From Candidatus Obscuribacterales bacterium (lineage in GTDB: Bacteria; Cyanobacteriota; Vampirovibrionia; Obscuribacterales; Obscuribacteraceae), in assembly GCA_019746975.1 (NCBI GenBank), contig JAIERK010000019.1, positions 1 to 64,000 on the forward strand: a stretch of DNA of 64,000 nucleotides. The letters are read 5' to 3'. The translations under genes and the position numbers were made by a program. Within the stretch, counting starts at the first letter, position 1, and every line of letters starts with the position of its first letter. Positions 35,970 through 45,624 of the stretch are shown here, one piece after another. The notes beneath the pieces were generated by a model that ran no database searches, had not been told where the DNA came from, and was given only the letters and a program-made list of their open reading frames with translations.

Positions 35970-37469
35970 ATGGCAAAAGCGAAATCACGCTGGGTCTGCC
36001 AGGAATGCGGCTTTCAGACATCCGGATATCTTGGGCGATGTACCGAATGCGAGAGTTGGGGATCTATGGTTGAAGAGCTCTCACAGTTCGACTCTTCAAG
36101 TGCTTCTCCGAGAGGCATCGTCCGCGCGGTTTCGCCTCCTGACAATGGAGGCAATTCAAAGCCCACGCTTTTACAAGATCTTAAGGCTTCCGGATCACAA
36201 AGAATCGCGACAGGAATACCAGGACTTGATGAAGTGCTCGGAGGTGGCTTCGTTCCGGGCGCAGTAATACTACTTGCAGGTGATCCGGGAATTGGCAAGT
36301 CAACTCTTTTGTTGCAGGTTGCCAGGCACGTTAGTGCCGGACAACGGATACTTTACTTGGCAGGCGAAGAGTCTGCATCGCAAGTGCGAATCAGAGCAAG
36401 CCGCTTGAAGATGGATGATTGCAAAGTCCATGTTGACACTCAGCAGGACGTGATCAAACTATCGGAGAGCATGCGTGAATTCTCTGATGGTGTAGCAATC
36501 ATTGACAGCATTCAGTCTGTGTTTCATCCACAATTAACGAGTGCTGCCGGTTCTGTCGGGCAGGTTCGCGAATCAGCGCAGTTAATCATTAACTCTGCCA
36601 AGGCATCAAATATCGCAACTATTCTCGTAGGACATGTCACGAAGGAAGGGTCTATTGCCGGACCTCGTGTTCTTGAACATATGGTCGACGTGGTGCTCCA
36701 CTTCGAGGGCGATCGAACAAGACAGCTGCGAATTCTGCGCGCGATGAAAAACAGATTCGGATCCACATCCGAAATTGCCATCTTCTCAATGACTGGAGAA
36801 GGTCTGGTTGAGGTCGGTAATCCGAGCGAGTTCTTACTCGGCGACCGACTTAAGAAGTTAGGGCAGACACAAGCTCCTTCCGGCACAGCCGTTATCGCCA
36901 GCGGTGAGGGGAGCAGAACCTTATTGCTTGAAGTTCAAGCACTGGTAAGTGCCACCACTTACTCCGCGCCTAGGCGCCTGGCCAACGGATGCGACGGTAA
37001 TCGCTTGCTTCAAACAATTGCTGTTCTAGAGAAAAAAGTTGGGCTCTCTCTTGCTCGATCCGATATCTATGTTAATGTTGTCGGCGGACTCGACATTGAT
37101 GATCCCGCGGGCGACCTTGGTGTGAGCGTTGCCATCGCTACTTCCGCACTCGATCGTTCCGTCGACTCATCGGTAATTTTTATAGGCGAGATCGGATTGA
37201 CTGGCGAGGTGCGCGCTGTCGTGTCGCTCGAACGTCGCGTAAAAGAAGCCGCTCGACTCGGTTTTCAAAAGGCAATCGTACCCAAAAGCAATCTGCCGCT
37301 CTCTGGTGGTGTTCCGAAAATGGAGATCATCGGTGTCGAAACATTGAGCGAAGCGCTGCTACTAGCAATGCCTGGTGTCGATTTGCCTCCTCGTAAGACA
37401 AAGAAGAAAGACGATATTGATTTCAGGGCGCTTGGTGATTTTCCTGTCGGCATGACACCGCTGATTTAA
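35970..37469 (+). CDS. radA: DNA repair protein RadA
   Basis: 499 aa from the ATG at 35970; GGAG stands about 7 bases before it, and the in-frame ATG at 35958 contains that SD. C4 zinc finger CQECGFQTSGYLGRCTEC, RecA-like ATPase with Walker A GDPGIGKST, the RadA-specific KNRFGSTSEI motif, and the C-terminal Lon-protease-like domain (GGLDIDDPAGDLGVSVAIAT). RadA extends D-loops in recombination and transformation. Complete. Together with comF it fits a DNA-uptake capability. Confidence 0.95.
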   Translation: MAKAKSRWVCQECGFQTSGYLGRCTECESWGSMVEELSQFDSSSASPRGIVRAVSPPDNGGNSKPTLLQDLKASGSQRIATGIPGLDEVLGGGFVPGAVILLAGDPGIGKSTLLLQVARHVSAGQRILYLAGEESASQVRIRASRLKMDDCKVHVDTQQDVIKLSESMREFSDGVAIIDSIQSVFHPQLTSAAGSVGQVRESAQLIINSAKASNIATILVGHVTKEGSIAGPRVLEHMVDVVLHFEGDRTRQLRILRAMKNRFGSTSEIAIFSMTGEGLVEVGNPSEFLLGDRLKKLGQTQAPSGTAVIASGEGSRTLLLEVQALVSATTYSAPRRLANGCDGNRLLQTIAVLEKKVGLSLARSDIYVNVVGGLDIDDPAGDLGVSVAIATSALDRSVDSSVIFIGEIGLTGEVRAVVSLERRVKEAARLGFQKAIVPKSNLPLSGGVPKMEIIGVETLSEALLLAMPGVDLPPRKTKKKDDIDFRALGDFPVGMTPLI

Positions 37470-37724
37470 ACGGTCTCGTTGCGTTTAGAAGCTCACATTA
37501 AATGATTAAGTGGCCAGCGCATGCTGGAGCCTTCGCAGCTGGAATTCCGAAACCCCGCAGCAGAAACGAGAGAATAGATCGGTTCTCGTTGATTGAAGTA
37601 GACCGCAAAATGCGTGTCATGCATTAGTCTGTTATGTAGACCTGTTTTGTCAATTAATCAAATGGGCGACCAAGCCGGGTACAATCGCCCTCTGAATTGC
37701 AAGTGCTTCAACAACCGAACTGAA

Positions 37725-39668
37725 ATGACTGATTTCGAACTTACCGAGGATTTAAAAAGGCAACTGTCCGCTCTCCCTGACGAGCCAGGCGTCTATATCT
37801 TTCGCAACTTGGAAGGCGAGGTCGTTTACATCGGGAAAGCCCTTTCTCTCAAGAATCGGGTGAAGTCCTATTGGAATCAAACCGCCTGGCGCGAGCGCCC
37901 GAAGCTGCATGTGATGATGCCGAAGGTGGCGAAGCTCGACACGATTCTTACTCATTCCGAGAAAGAGGCACTGCTTCTGGAAGCGACTTTGATCAGGCAG
38001 CATATGCCGAGATACAACATCGCGCTTAAAGATGATCGGCGCTATCCCTGGTTGGCAATTACTTACGATGTTTCGTATCCGCGATTGATTATGGTGCGAG
38101 ATCCGGTGCGCTATCGAAAAGAACATCCCAAGAACAAGGTGTTCGGGCCATATGTCGAGACTGGTCAAATGTGGGAGACAGTGCGGGTTCTGCGCAAAGT
38201 TTTCCCGATGCGCCAGCGAAAGAAGCCGTTGTTCAAAGATCGGCCCTGTATGAATTATTACATTGGACTGTGTTTGGCTCCGTGTCAAAACATGGTTGCC
38301 GAAGAGCTTTACGATTCAATGGTTAAACAGGTGGAGATGTTTCTATCTGGACGACAATCTGAGGTTGTTCAACAGTTGACCACCGAGATGGAGAAGTCGG
38401 CTGACGAACTGGATTTCGAACAAGCCGCGAAAATACGCGATCGGTTGAAGGCTCTCGAAACAGTGATCGAAAAGCAGCAAGTCTTTTTCGAAAACGAGAA
38501 GGTCATGTGCGATGTGGTTGCAGAGGCTCATACAGAGAAGCTTCTGGCTGCTTGTATAATGCGTGTACGCGAAGGTAAGCTCGTCTCGTCCGAGACCATG
38601 TGTCTTACGCTAACCGAAAAGACAGGATGGGACGAGGCTTTCCAGAGCTTTGTCGATCAGTACTACGCGCAGTGCGAAGATGTCTATGTACCGACAGAGG
38701 TTATCGTGCAACATCCGTTGGAAGACTTGCCGGCGATTGAGGAGCTGTTGACGAGCAAGCTTCAGCGATCGGTCAAGGTTTTTGTTCCGTCGCGGGGAGC
38801 GAAAGTCAATCTGATCGAGATGGCGAAAAAAAATGCTCAACAATCGCTTGAGTATGAGTTCGTACATCGAGAGGAAGAGATGGATGCGAAGTCGGAGGCT
38901 CTTCTTTCGCGGCTGAAGGAGGAGTTGGGAATTTCGCGACTCCCGAAGCGCATTGAATGTTTTGACATCTCGAATATACAAGGGAGCGATATTGTCGCGA
39001 GTATGGTCGTCTTTGAGAGAGGTCAGGCGAAGACGAAGGACTATAGGACCTTCAAGATAAAGACAGTTACAGGCGGAGAGCCCAACGATTTTGCATCGAT
39101 GAAAGAGGTTGTAGGCAGGAGATATTCTCGCTTACTGCAAGAGGGAAAACCGCTACCAGATTTAGTCATCATCGATGGTGGCAAGGGACAACTCGGCGCC
39201 GCGCTAGAGGCGCTCGCCGAGCTAGAACAGGCGGGTCTTCCAAAGGAACCATTTGATATTATTGGTCTGGCAAAGAGGCATGAAGAGGTTTTCTTCCCTT
39301 ACCGCAGCCAACCGGTTTTGTTGTCGAGGAGGAGCGAGGCTCTGTATCTCCTTCAGCGCGTGCGCAATGAGGCGCATCGATTCGCAGTGACCTTCCATAG
39401 AAAAGTCAGAGCGAAACGATCGCTCAAGTCTGAGATGGATATGTTAAAAGGTGTCGGGAGTGCGCGTAGAAAGTTGCTGCTTGACTATTTCGGCACCTTT
39501 GCCAATCTGAAGGAGGCGACGAGTGACGCGCTTCTGGCTGTGCCTGGCCTGCCTCGCAATGTAGCCGTTAATATTTTCTCGCAGCTCCATCCTGCGCCCG
39601 GCGAAGCCGAATCTGCCGATTCTTTAGCGCAGCAAGCCGATGAGGAAGTTTTGGAATCTCCGGATTGA
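37725..39668 (+). CDS. uvrC: Excinuclease ABC subunit C
   Basis: 647 aa from the ATG at 37725 (MTDFELTEDLKRQLSALPDE); the longer frame from 37614 has non-family sequence. Order: GIY-YIG nuclease (EPGVYIFRNLEGEVVYIGKA), UVR motif (DELDFEQAAKIRDRLKALE), RNase H-like UvrC C-nuclease (RIECFDISNIQGSDIVASM ... VIIDGGKGQLGAALE), and a C-terminal helix-hairpin-helix pair (LKGVGSARRKLLLDYFG, AVPGLPRNVAVNIF). It makes the dual incisions in nucleotide-excision repair. Confidence 0.95.
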   Translation: MTDFELTEDLKRQLSALPDEPGVYIFRNLEGEVVYIGKALSLKNRVKSYWNQTAWRERPKLHVMMPKVAKLDTILTHSEKEALLLEATLIRQHMPRYNIALKDDRRYPWLAITYDVSYPRLIMVRDPVRYRKEHPKNKVFGPYVETGQMWETVRVLRKVFPMRQRKKPLFKDRPCMNYYIGLCLAPCQNMVAEELYDSMVKQVEMFLSGRQSEVVQQLTTEMEKSADELDFEQAAKIRDRLKALETVIEKQQVFFENEKVMCDVVAEAHTEKLLAACIMRVREGKLVSSETMCLTLTEKTGWDEAFQSFVDQYYAQCEDVYVPTEVIVQHPLEDLPAIEELLTSKLQRSVKVFVPSRGAKVNLIEMAKKNAQQSLEYEFVHREEEMDAKSEALLSRLKEELGISRLPKRIECFDISNIQGSDIVASMVVFERGQAKTKDYRTFKIKTVTGGEPNDFASMKEVVGRRYSRLLQEGKPLPDLVIIDGGKGQLGAALEALAELEQAGLPKEPFDIIGLAKRHEEVFFPYRSQPVLLSRRSEALYLLQRVRNEAHRFAVTFHRKVRAKRSLKSEMDMLKGVGSARRKLLLDYFGTFANLKEATSDALLAVPGLPRNVAVNIFSQLHPAPGEAESADSLAQQADEEVLESPD

Positions 39669-39672
39669 TTGC

Positions 39673-39766
39673 GTTCCGACTCACGTCCAGAGGGTTCCGG
39701 AGTTGGGTTCCGGAGTAAGCGTTCCGGAATTACGTTCCGGTGTAGCTTTACGGAGCTGCATTCCGG
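39673..39766 (+). repeat. Cluster of GTTCCGG words at 13-14 bp spacing
   Basis: GTTCCGG starts at 39694, 39707, 39721 and 39734, flanked by GTTCCGAC at 39673 and ATTCCGGG near 39759. Directly downstream of the uvrC stop. Not coding in a supported frame; iteron-like spacing. Confidence 0.5.
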
Positions 39767-39925
39767 GCTTCGTTCGGGGTATTGCCCTCCTCATCTGAAT
39801 CGGAACCTATTAGGTACTTGCCGAAGCGAAACTGTCCGTGCAATGAGCAGTTTTTGCGAAGCTTTTGTCGAAGGCTGCGCCAATCCTGCCCGTTGTTCGT
39901 GGTCGTCGATGCTCTCGTAAGAGGT

Positions 39926-40415
39926 TATTTCGACATCGAATTGGCTCTGGGAGGAACATAGCGAACCGCTCCCCCAGTGCCGTGTTCGGTCCCCTGGGCT
40001 TGACGAATGCGCTCATTTTTTCCCTAAGCGCCTCGTACCAAAATCGAACCAAACTTTGCTATTTACCTTGACGAACATCTTCAGTTTTTCCAAAGCGGCT
40101 ATTTCGACATCGAATTGGCCTTGGGAGGAGCATAGCGGACCGCTCACCCAGTGCCCTGTTCGGTCATGTGGGATTGACGAATGCGCTCAATTTTTCCCTA
40201 AGCGCCTCGTTCCAAAATCGAACCAAACTTTGCTATTTACCTTGACGAACGTCTTCAGTTTTTCCAAAGCGGCTATTTCGACATCGAACTGGACCTGGGA
40301 GGACCATAGTGAACGCCTCCGCTAGTGCCCTGTTTGCTCCCTTGCACTTGATGAACCCGCCTGGTTTTTCCTAAGCGACTGTGACCAAAAATCGAACCAA
40401 AATTAAGTAATTTAG
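39926..40415 (+). repeat. 174-bp tandem repeat, two full copies and one diverged partial copy
   Basis: The word TATTTCGACATCGAA begins copies at 39926, 40100 and 40274, exactly 174 bp apart. Each copy also has TTTTTCCCTAAGCGCCTCG, AAAATCGAACCAAA and TTGACGAACRTCTTCAG. The third copy decays toward 40415. The same family occurs in inverse orientation at about 53195-53400. No coding frame is shared. The conserved core TTCGAYATCGAA is palindromic or nearly so, which suggests a protein-binding or structured element. Confidence 0.85.
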
Positions 40416-40552
40416 CGATCAGCCTCAAGAATCCCAGGCTTTTATTTATGGGCGATCGAGGTCCACCGTCGTTACCTTAGGTGGCTCCAAGACTTCGAAT
40501 TTCGGTCTATGGTAATCTTTTTCATAGTGAGATCTTTTGGGACCAAAAACAG

Positions 40553-40660
40553 ATGAACGGTGATTTCTTTCGAAAACATCATAAGACCATTACCTGGATG
40601 ATGATTATTGCCTTTCTTGCTACGCTTTGTCCCGCAATCTTTTCGGCGTTCGGTGGCTAG
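40553..40660 (+). CDS. 35-aa single-pass membrane microprotein
   Basis: ATG at 40553; MNGDFFRKHHKTITWMMIIA then FLATLCPAIFSAFGG and TAG. A basic, aromatic N-terminus is followed by one membrane helix, reminiscent of the N-terminal anchor of SurA/PpiC-type proteins (FFRKH..I.W..). It could be a genuine microprotein or the remnant of such an anchor. The SD is weak (TTGGGA). Its end overlaps by 4 bp the end of the histidine-kinase remnant on the other strand. Confidence 0.4.
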   Translation: MNGDFFRKHHKTITWMMIIAFLATLCPAIFSAFGG

Positions 40661-40777
40661 TTGAGTTTGTCTTCCCCAACAACAGTTAGGGGCGTGGCAT
40701 TCAAGCTCAGGGCAGGGAAGGTCACTACAACGGTTGTACCTCGTCCGCTCGCTCCAGATGGTATTCGAATCGAACTG
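40657..40777 (-). pseudogene. Remnant of a histidine-kinase C-terminus (HATPase end)
   Basis: On the minus strand, the frame ending TAG at 40657-40659 reads SGRGTTVVVTFPALSLN, matching the G2-box-to-end pattern (GxGTTFxVxFP) of histidine-kinase ATPase domains. The preceding catalytic boxes are missing. It lies directly downstream of the response-regulator remnant, the usual regulator-kinase order. Confidence 0.45.
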
Positions 40778-41130
40778 TCAGACCGATTCTTCAATTCTGT
40801 AACCGAGCCCCCGTAGAGCGCGAATCGTCAATCCATAAGGTTCAATTCTCTTTCTCTCGCGGTGAACAGCGATGCCGATGGCGTTGTGCGTGACCTCCGC
40901 ATCCCAGCGGAAAGCCGCTGTGTGCCGATGAACTGGCTGAGGCTCTGCATTAGCAGCGGGCTCAAGTATTTCGAATCTTGTGGATTAGTCCAGAGAGTCA
41001 GTTCAAAATCTGAGTACTTCGAATTCAATGCTCAAGATTCTGACCTCGCGTTATCGGTGAGTGAGACTGCCAATTTGTACAGCTTGAGAGTTTCGGTGGT
41101 CAATCTGATCTTCTCAACCCGGGTCAGTAA
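40778..41130 (-). pseudogene. Frameshifted remnant of an OmpR-family response regulator
   Basis: Minus-strand frame 40945 to 40778 reads THNAIGIAVHRERKRIEPYG followed by LTIRALRGLGYRIEESV and stop: the recognition helix and wing of an OmpR-type winged helix (canonical VHRLRKKIEPYG...IRTLRGLGYRL). Just upstream, in a different frame, LLMQSLSQFIGTQRLSA matches the preceding helices, and weaker pieces extend to about 41130. No receiver domain remains. At least two frame changes show decay. Confidence 0.6.
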
Positions 41131-41134
41131 CTAA

Positions 41135-41457
41135 CTTCAATCGAAATCTGAATACTATGTTCTCAACGGTAGAATCCTGATTCGGGTCGCTAGCTGACTT
41201 TAACAGGTTTCTGTTACGAATCCTGAAGTCGAGATTGTCTGGGCTTTGATATGAAGACGGGCTGCAAATGCACCGTTTCAAAATTTTCAAGAAACCTTCA
41301 CGTTGATTTCACGTACGAGGGATAGCGGGGAATCTGCGGGCGTGATAAGTAACGTAATGGAGACTCTGTGCTGAATAAGCCAGCCGCATCCCACCTTCTG
41401 GATTGTGTCGGAGTGATCAGAGAAGTTTCAATCTGAATTCACAGGAAGTGACATACC
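41135..41457. other. Intergenic region before the regulator-kinase fusion
   Basis: No gene supported. Its left part could be the decayed 5' end of the response-regulator remnant. The right end contains AGGAAG before the ATG at 41458. No clear promoter is placed. Confidence 0.4.
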
Positions 41458-41667
41458 ATGAGTCGCGACCGACATCGAGCAGAGCCACCAACCACACGAC
41501 CGACCATATCAACACCACATACGAAATTCTGGCGACAATGTGATCGTCAGGCGTTGACCATACTTCTTGGTCTACTTGGATCTGTGCCGGCGGGCACGGT
41601 AGATGCTGTTGCTCGCTGGTGCGAATCCTCTAGCGTTTCGAAGTGTGAGCGGTTAGGAGGGTGTTGA
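41458..41667 (+). CDS. Small hypothetical protein upstream of the regulator-kinase
   Basis: 69 aa; AGGAAG lies about 9 bases before the ATG. The N-terminus is Arg/Pro/Thr-rich, then QALTILLGLLGSVPAGTVDA may be a weak hydrophobic helix; there are three Cys. Its stop is 3 bp before the next ATG, so if translated it is coupled to the kinase. No family recognised; it could be non-coding leader. Confidence 0.35.
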   Translation: MSRDRHRAEPPTTRPTISTPHTKFWRQCDRQALTILLGLLGSVPAGTVDAVARWCESSSVSKCERLGGC

Positions 41668-41670
41668 CCT

Positions 41671-43293
41671 ATGCAAACTGCGCATAATGGCGCAAGGACT
41701 ATGAAACCTATCAGCCTTTTGATTGCAGAAGACAATGAGCTTCTGCGACTGAGTTTGCGACTGTCGCTGGAAGGCGTAGACGAGCTCAGTGTAGTGGGTG
41801 AGGCTGGAGACGGACCAGGTGCGGTTCGGGCTGCTATCGAGCATCGACCGTCGGTTGTGCTCATGGATATCGGTCTTCCGGGATTCGACGGTTTGGTTGC
41901 AACAGAACGGATCAAGTCGGCAACCAATTCGCGTGTTCTTATCTTGAGTAGCAGGGCTGAGACCAGGCAGGTGCTGGCGGCGCTCAAAGCTGGGGCGGAC
42001 GGCTATTGCGTCAAAGAAGCAGATACCGATCAACTTCTTTGCGCGATTAAGTCGGTTTGTAACCATGGCACTTGGCTGAGTGATGATATCGCCAATGATG
42101 TCATATCGCATCTATCGCTAATCGATCCAGGTCTCGATGGACAAACCTCACTCACAGAATTGGAATTGAAGATACTAAATATGATACTGGAGGGTGCAAA
42201 CCTCGATGGTATCGCCAGCGATCTGGGAGTTCATTCTAATCAGATTTACGCTCACTCGCAAAGGTTGATGACGAAGTTATCCTTGAGCAGGAGTGACATG
42301 GCAGAGTCGAAATCCAGCTCGCGACACCTGCGAGCGAGTACTGAGCATCGCCTTTCGCGCATCTGTCCGAAGTGTCATAGCAGCTGGCCGTTGGCCAAAC
42401 GAAACTGCGCATATGATGGTGCTCCAACCAGGCTTGATAATTTAATTGGAACAATCTTTGCCGATCGGTACGAGATTCTTTCTGTTCTCGGTTCCGGTGC
42501 TGGAGGCACTGTTTATAAGGCGAAGCATCGATTTATGTTGAAGATGGTCGCAATCAAAATAATGCATCCCAACAACGCCAGGAAGATACATGCCCTGCAG
42601 AGATTTCGAAATGAAGCAATCACGTCTTCTTTCCTCACTCACCCCAACATCGTGTCTGTCCTGGATTTTGGTGTGACCGAAAAAGGCTTAGCCTTCATGA
42701 TAATGGACTTTTGTAATGGCGAAACACTTTCGCGTGCTATCGAAAGGCGCGGCGCCTTGACTCCAGCGCAAGCGCTGCCGCTATTCATCCAGCTTTGCGA
42801 CGGTCTCGAGCATGCTCATCGATCGGGTGTACTTCACAGAGATTTGAAGCCGAGCAATATCTTGGTCTCTGGAATTGGTTCTGAAGAACCGGTTGCCAGA
42901 ATTCTCGATTTCGGAACTGCTGTCCTGACGAGGGATCTGGCGGGTTACAATCTCGAGATGCAGAAGCCCGGCTTCATTTATGGAAGTCCACTGTACATGA
43001 GTCCGGAGCAATGTCGTGGTACAAAACTCGATGCTTCTTCCGATATCTATTCTCTAGGATGTCTGATGTACGAGACGCTGACTGGCAACCCGCCGATTGA
43101 TGCGGAGACGATCAACGAGGCTCTTATGCATCAGATTTTCAAAGATCCAATTCACATTGGTAGAACCGATCTCGGCAAGAATTCCCCTCCTATTCTTCAG
43201 GGAATCATTATGCGGACCTTGCGCAAAGAGCAAGCGCTGCGGTACAGCTCGGCGCAGGAGTTGAAGGCATATCTTGCCGAAGTTCGAGTTTGA
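41671..43293 (+). CDS. Response regulator (REC-HTH) fused to a Ser/Thr protein kinase
   Basis: 540 aa. Receiver domain at about 10-130 with phospho-acceptor Asp66 in VLMDIGLPG, acidic pair ED near 20 and Lys in YCVKEAD. A LuxR/NarL-type HTH follows at about 155-205 (LTELELKILNMILEGANLDG). A possible Cys-pair hinge (RICPKCHSS ... NCAYDG) comes next. Hanks-type kinase at about 265-535: Gly loop GSGAGGTVYKA, Lys296 in VAIKIM, HRDLKPSN with Asp391, DFG at 413, GSPLYMSPEQ. AGGAGG lies about 11 bases before the ATG. All catalytic residues are present. Such a fusion could link a two-component phosphorelay to Ser/Thr phosphorylation. Confidence 0.85.
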   Translation: MQTAHNGARTMKPISLLIAEDNELLRLSLRLSLEGVDELSVVGEAGDGPGAVRAAIEHRPSVVLMDIGLPGFDGLVATERIKSATNSRVLILSSRAETRQVLAALKAGADGYCVKEADTDQLLCAIKSVCNHGTWLSDDIANDVISHLSLIDPGLDGQTSLTELELKILNMILEGANLDGIASDLGVHSNQIYAHSQRLMTKLSLSRSDMAESKSSSRHLRASTEHRLSRICPKCHSSWPLAKRNCAYDGAPTRLDNLIGTIFADRYEILSVLGSGAGGTVYKAKHRFMLKMVAIKIMHPNNARKIHALQRFRNEAITSSFLTHPNIVSVLDFGVTEKGLAFMIMDFCNGETLSRAIERRGALTPAQALPLFIQLCDGLEHAHRSGVLHRDLKPSNILVSGIGSEEPVARILDFGTAVLTRDLAGYNLEMQKPGFIYGSPLYMSPEQCRGTKLDASSDIYSLGCLMYETLTGNPPIDAETINEALMHQIFKDPIHIGRTDLGKNSPPILQGIIMRTLRKEQALRYSSAQELKAYLAEVRV

Positions 43294-43888
43294 CGATAGC
43301 GACTGGTCAAAAGGGACTGCACGGAACTCATTTGCTTAGATACGTTTCCAATGTTTTCGTCGACACCTTTCATGTGAGTTACGGTTTGATCCAACCGACC
43401 AGAGATTGTGTGCATCTGGTGTTTCACATCTGACAGTTCGTTTTGAACTGCCTTCATTTGACCGCCCATTCTTTCCACCCGCTGTTGCAGATTGAGCATG
43501 GCCGGCTGCAGTGCTGCGATAGACCCTGTGAGCTTCATCATTTTTTGTTGCAATCTCACGGTCTGCTCTTGCAGCTTAATAACCGGACCGAAAAACCAAC
43601 GAACTGGATTGATAGAAACCCCTTTTTTCTTTGGATTCTCTTTCAGGTCTTCAGTGGAAACCTGAACTCCGGTACCTTATTGATGACTTCTGTCTGCCGT
43701 CCAGCAAATCGATTGGCTTTTTGCGTCTGGGCTTCATCAAGCTTCTTTTCCTCTTTAGTAATTTTCGAGTCATTCAGATTGACCTTGGTCTCTGGAGGAT
43801 CCGCTGCCAGCGCTGCCAGTGGGGTGAGCAAAGCTATAATCAAAATCAGATGAACCGTATAGATCTTTTCCATGAGTTTTCTAGCCAT
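43197..43888 (-). pseudogene. Exported coiled-coil protein, probably split by a frameshift
   Basis: The upstream piece (ATG at 43888, signal peptide VHLILIIALLTPLAALAA, then a Lys/Glu/Asp-rich helix) stops at TGA near 43643-43645. Another frame, open from about 43680, continues VSTEDLKENPKKKGVSINPV then PVIKLQEQTVRLQQKMMKL and a long coiled coil to 43197. Restoring one base near AATAAGGTACC (about 43670-43678) would join them into a single exported coiled-coil protein. It overlaps the 3' end of the convergent regulator-kinase by 97 bp. Either a pseudogene, a sequencing error, or programmed shift. Confidence 0.5.
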
Positions 43889-44009
43889 GAGGTTTTTGAC
43901 GAGGACGGTCATGACTGCTGATGGTTTCCACTTGTAAAAACTTCTGTAATTCACTTAATTAAGGGGAACCGCATTATCTGCTAGCCTTGTGTCTCAGGCA
44001 GGAAAGAAT

Positions 44010-45287
44010 ATGGAAGGAAAGAACCGAAAAGCGCCGCTTGCAGAGCGGATGCGTCCCAGAACCCTCGATGAGTTTGTCGGTCAGGAGCGATTGCTTGGCA
44101 CCGATGGTGTTCTTCGCGAGATGGCAGATGGCGGAGAGCTGGTTTCCTTCATTCTCTGGGGACCTCCTGGCGTTGGAAAAACGACGTTGGCACGCATGAT
44201 CGCCAACAAAACGGAAAGTCGTTGGGTTGCGTTTTCAGCTGTGATCTCCGGTATCAAGGAGATTCGAAGCGTGATGGCGGAAGCCGAAGCATTTATGAAT
44301 ATTGAAGGTCGTCGCACGATTTTATTCGTCGATGAGATTCACAGGTTCAACAAAGCGCAGCAAGACGCCTTCTTGCCCTACGTTGAGAGCGGAACAATCG
44401 TCCTGGTTGGTGCGACGACGGAGAATCCTTCCTTCGAAATCAACTCAGCATTGCTCTCACGATTGAAAGTTTTTGTACTCGAAGAACTCAGTCTGGAATC
44501 GTTGCAGACCATATTGAAAGGCGCATTGACAGATCGAGAGCGTGGTCTGGGAAACGAAGACATCGTTGCTTCCGATGAGATGTTGAATAAGTTGGCCGTA
44601 TATTCCTCCGGCGATGCGCGAACCGCGCTCAATAGCCTGGAGCTTGCCGTCATGCTCGCCAAAAAGCGAGGTCAGAAGGAACTCGGTGAGCGAACAATCA
44701 AAGAAGCAATCCAACAGGCTGTTTTGAAGTATGACAAAGATGGCGAGCATCACTTCAACATCATTTCGGCATTGCACAAATCAATTCGAAATTCCGATTC
44801 TGATGCGTCGTTGTATTGGCTTGCTAGAATGTTGGAAGCCGGTGAAGATCCTTTGTACGTCGCTCGCAGATTGGTTCGGTTCGCGTCGGAGGATGTGGGG
44901 CTGGCAGCTCCGCAAGCGCTCGAGCAGGCGGTTGCAGCAATGCGTGCCGTAGAGTTGATTGGCATGCCCGAGGCGAAACTCGCCCTTGCACAAGTGGTTT
45001 TGTTTTTATCCTTGGCACCGAAATCCAACGCGGTCTATCGCGCATATGGGATGGCGGCGAGCGATGCGTTAAACACAATGCAACATCCAGTTCCGCTGCA
45101 CCTTCGCAATGCGCCTACCAAACTTATGGAAGACATCGGTTATGGAAAAGGCTATCAATACGCGCACGATTACGAAGATGCGAAAACCGAGATGGAGTGC
45201 ATGCCAAAAGAGCTCCGCAATCGGAAATATTATCAACCGACTGCCCGCGGATTCGAAGGTAGGCTCAAGGATGCCGTGAAGCGCTGA
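44010..45287 (+). CDS. rarA: Replication-associated recombination protein A (AAA ATPase)
   Basis: 425 aa from the ATG at 44010 ([20 protein letters not shown]), with AGGAAAG just upstream; GTG at 43989 is an alternative. Walker [13 protein letters not shown], Walker [19 protein letters not shown], sensor region [18 protein letters not shown], and the C-terminal MgsA domain ([18 protein letters not shown] ... [12 protein letters not shown]). RarA/MgsA acts at stalled replication forks together with SSB. Complete and typical in length. Confidence 0.94.
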   Translation: MEGKNRKAPLAERMRPRTLDEFVGQERLLGTDGVLREMADGGELVSFILWGPPGVGKTTLARMIANKTESRWVAFSAVISGIKEIRSVMAEAEAFMNIEGRRTILFVDEIHRFNKAQQDAFLPYVESGTIVLVGATTENPSFEINSALLSRLKVFVLEELSLESLQTILKGALTDRERGLGNEDIVASDEMLNKLAVYSSGDARTALNSLELAVMLAKKRGQKELGERTIKEAIQQAVLKYDKDGEHHFNIISALHKSIRNSDSDASLYWLARMLEAGEDPLYVARRLVRFASEDVGLAAPQALEQAVAAMRAVELIGMPEAKLALAQVVLFLSLAPKSNAVYRAYGMAASDALNTMQHPVPLHLRNAPTKLMEDIGYGKGYQYAHDYEDAKTEMECMPKELRNRKYYQPTARGFEGRLKDAVKR

Positions 45288-45624
45288 TCTCGGCTTGCGG
45301 AAAAACCGCTGATTCGTTTTCGAGAATCAACTGCTGTCAACCGTAAGCGAACATCTCGCGATATCGACATCTCAACAAACCGTGAAAAAATGATTGCGGT
45401 ACTAGAGACGGTCATCTTCGAACAGTCTGAAAGTGACTATAGCTTGCGAATTTGAAAAGGCGGGCGCGAGACATTTGAAGTTCGCTTAGTCCGAAGAAAT
45501 TGGTGCTTATCAAACTTGAGATTTCTTCCTGGATTGCTTGAAAGTCCGCTGTAAATCAAACTCTCCTCGTTTTCCTAACTATCGATCGCTGTTTTTCCGG
45601 TAAGTCAAGTGGAGGTGTTTTACT
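45288..45624. other. Intergenic region after rarA
   Basis: No supported gene. A small GCGG-AAAAA-CCGC hairpin just after the rarA stop may be a weak terminator. AGTGGAGG near 45608-45615 would serve the small ORF at 45625. Confidence 0.4.

Noticed and set aside
39926-40415. Reading the 174-bp tandem array as a CRISPR or as coding repeats
   Set aside because: The whole 174-bp unit is conserved rather than repeat plus unique spacer, and no frame is kept between copies.
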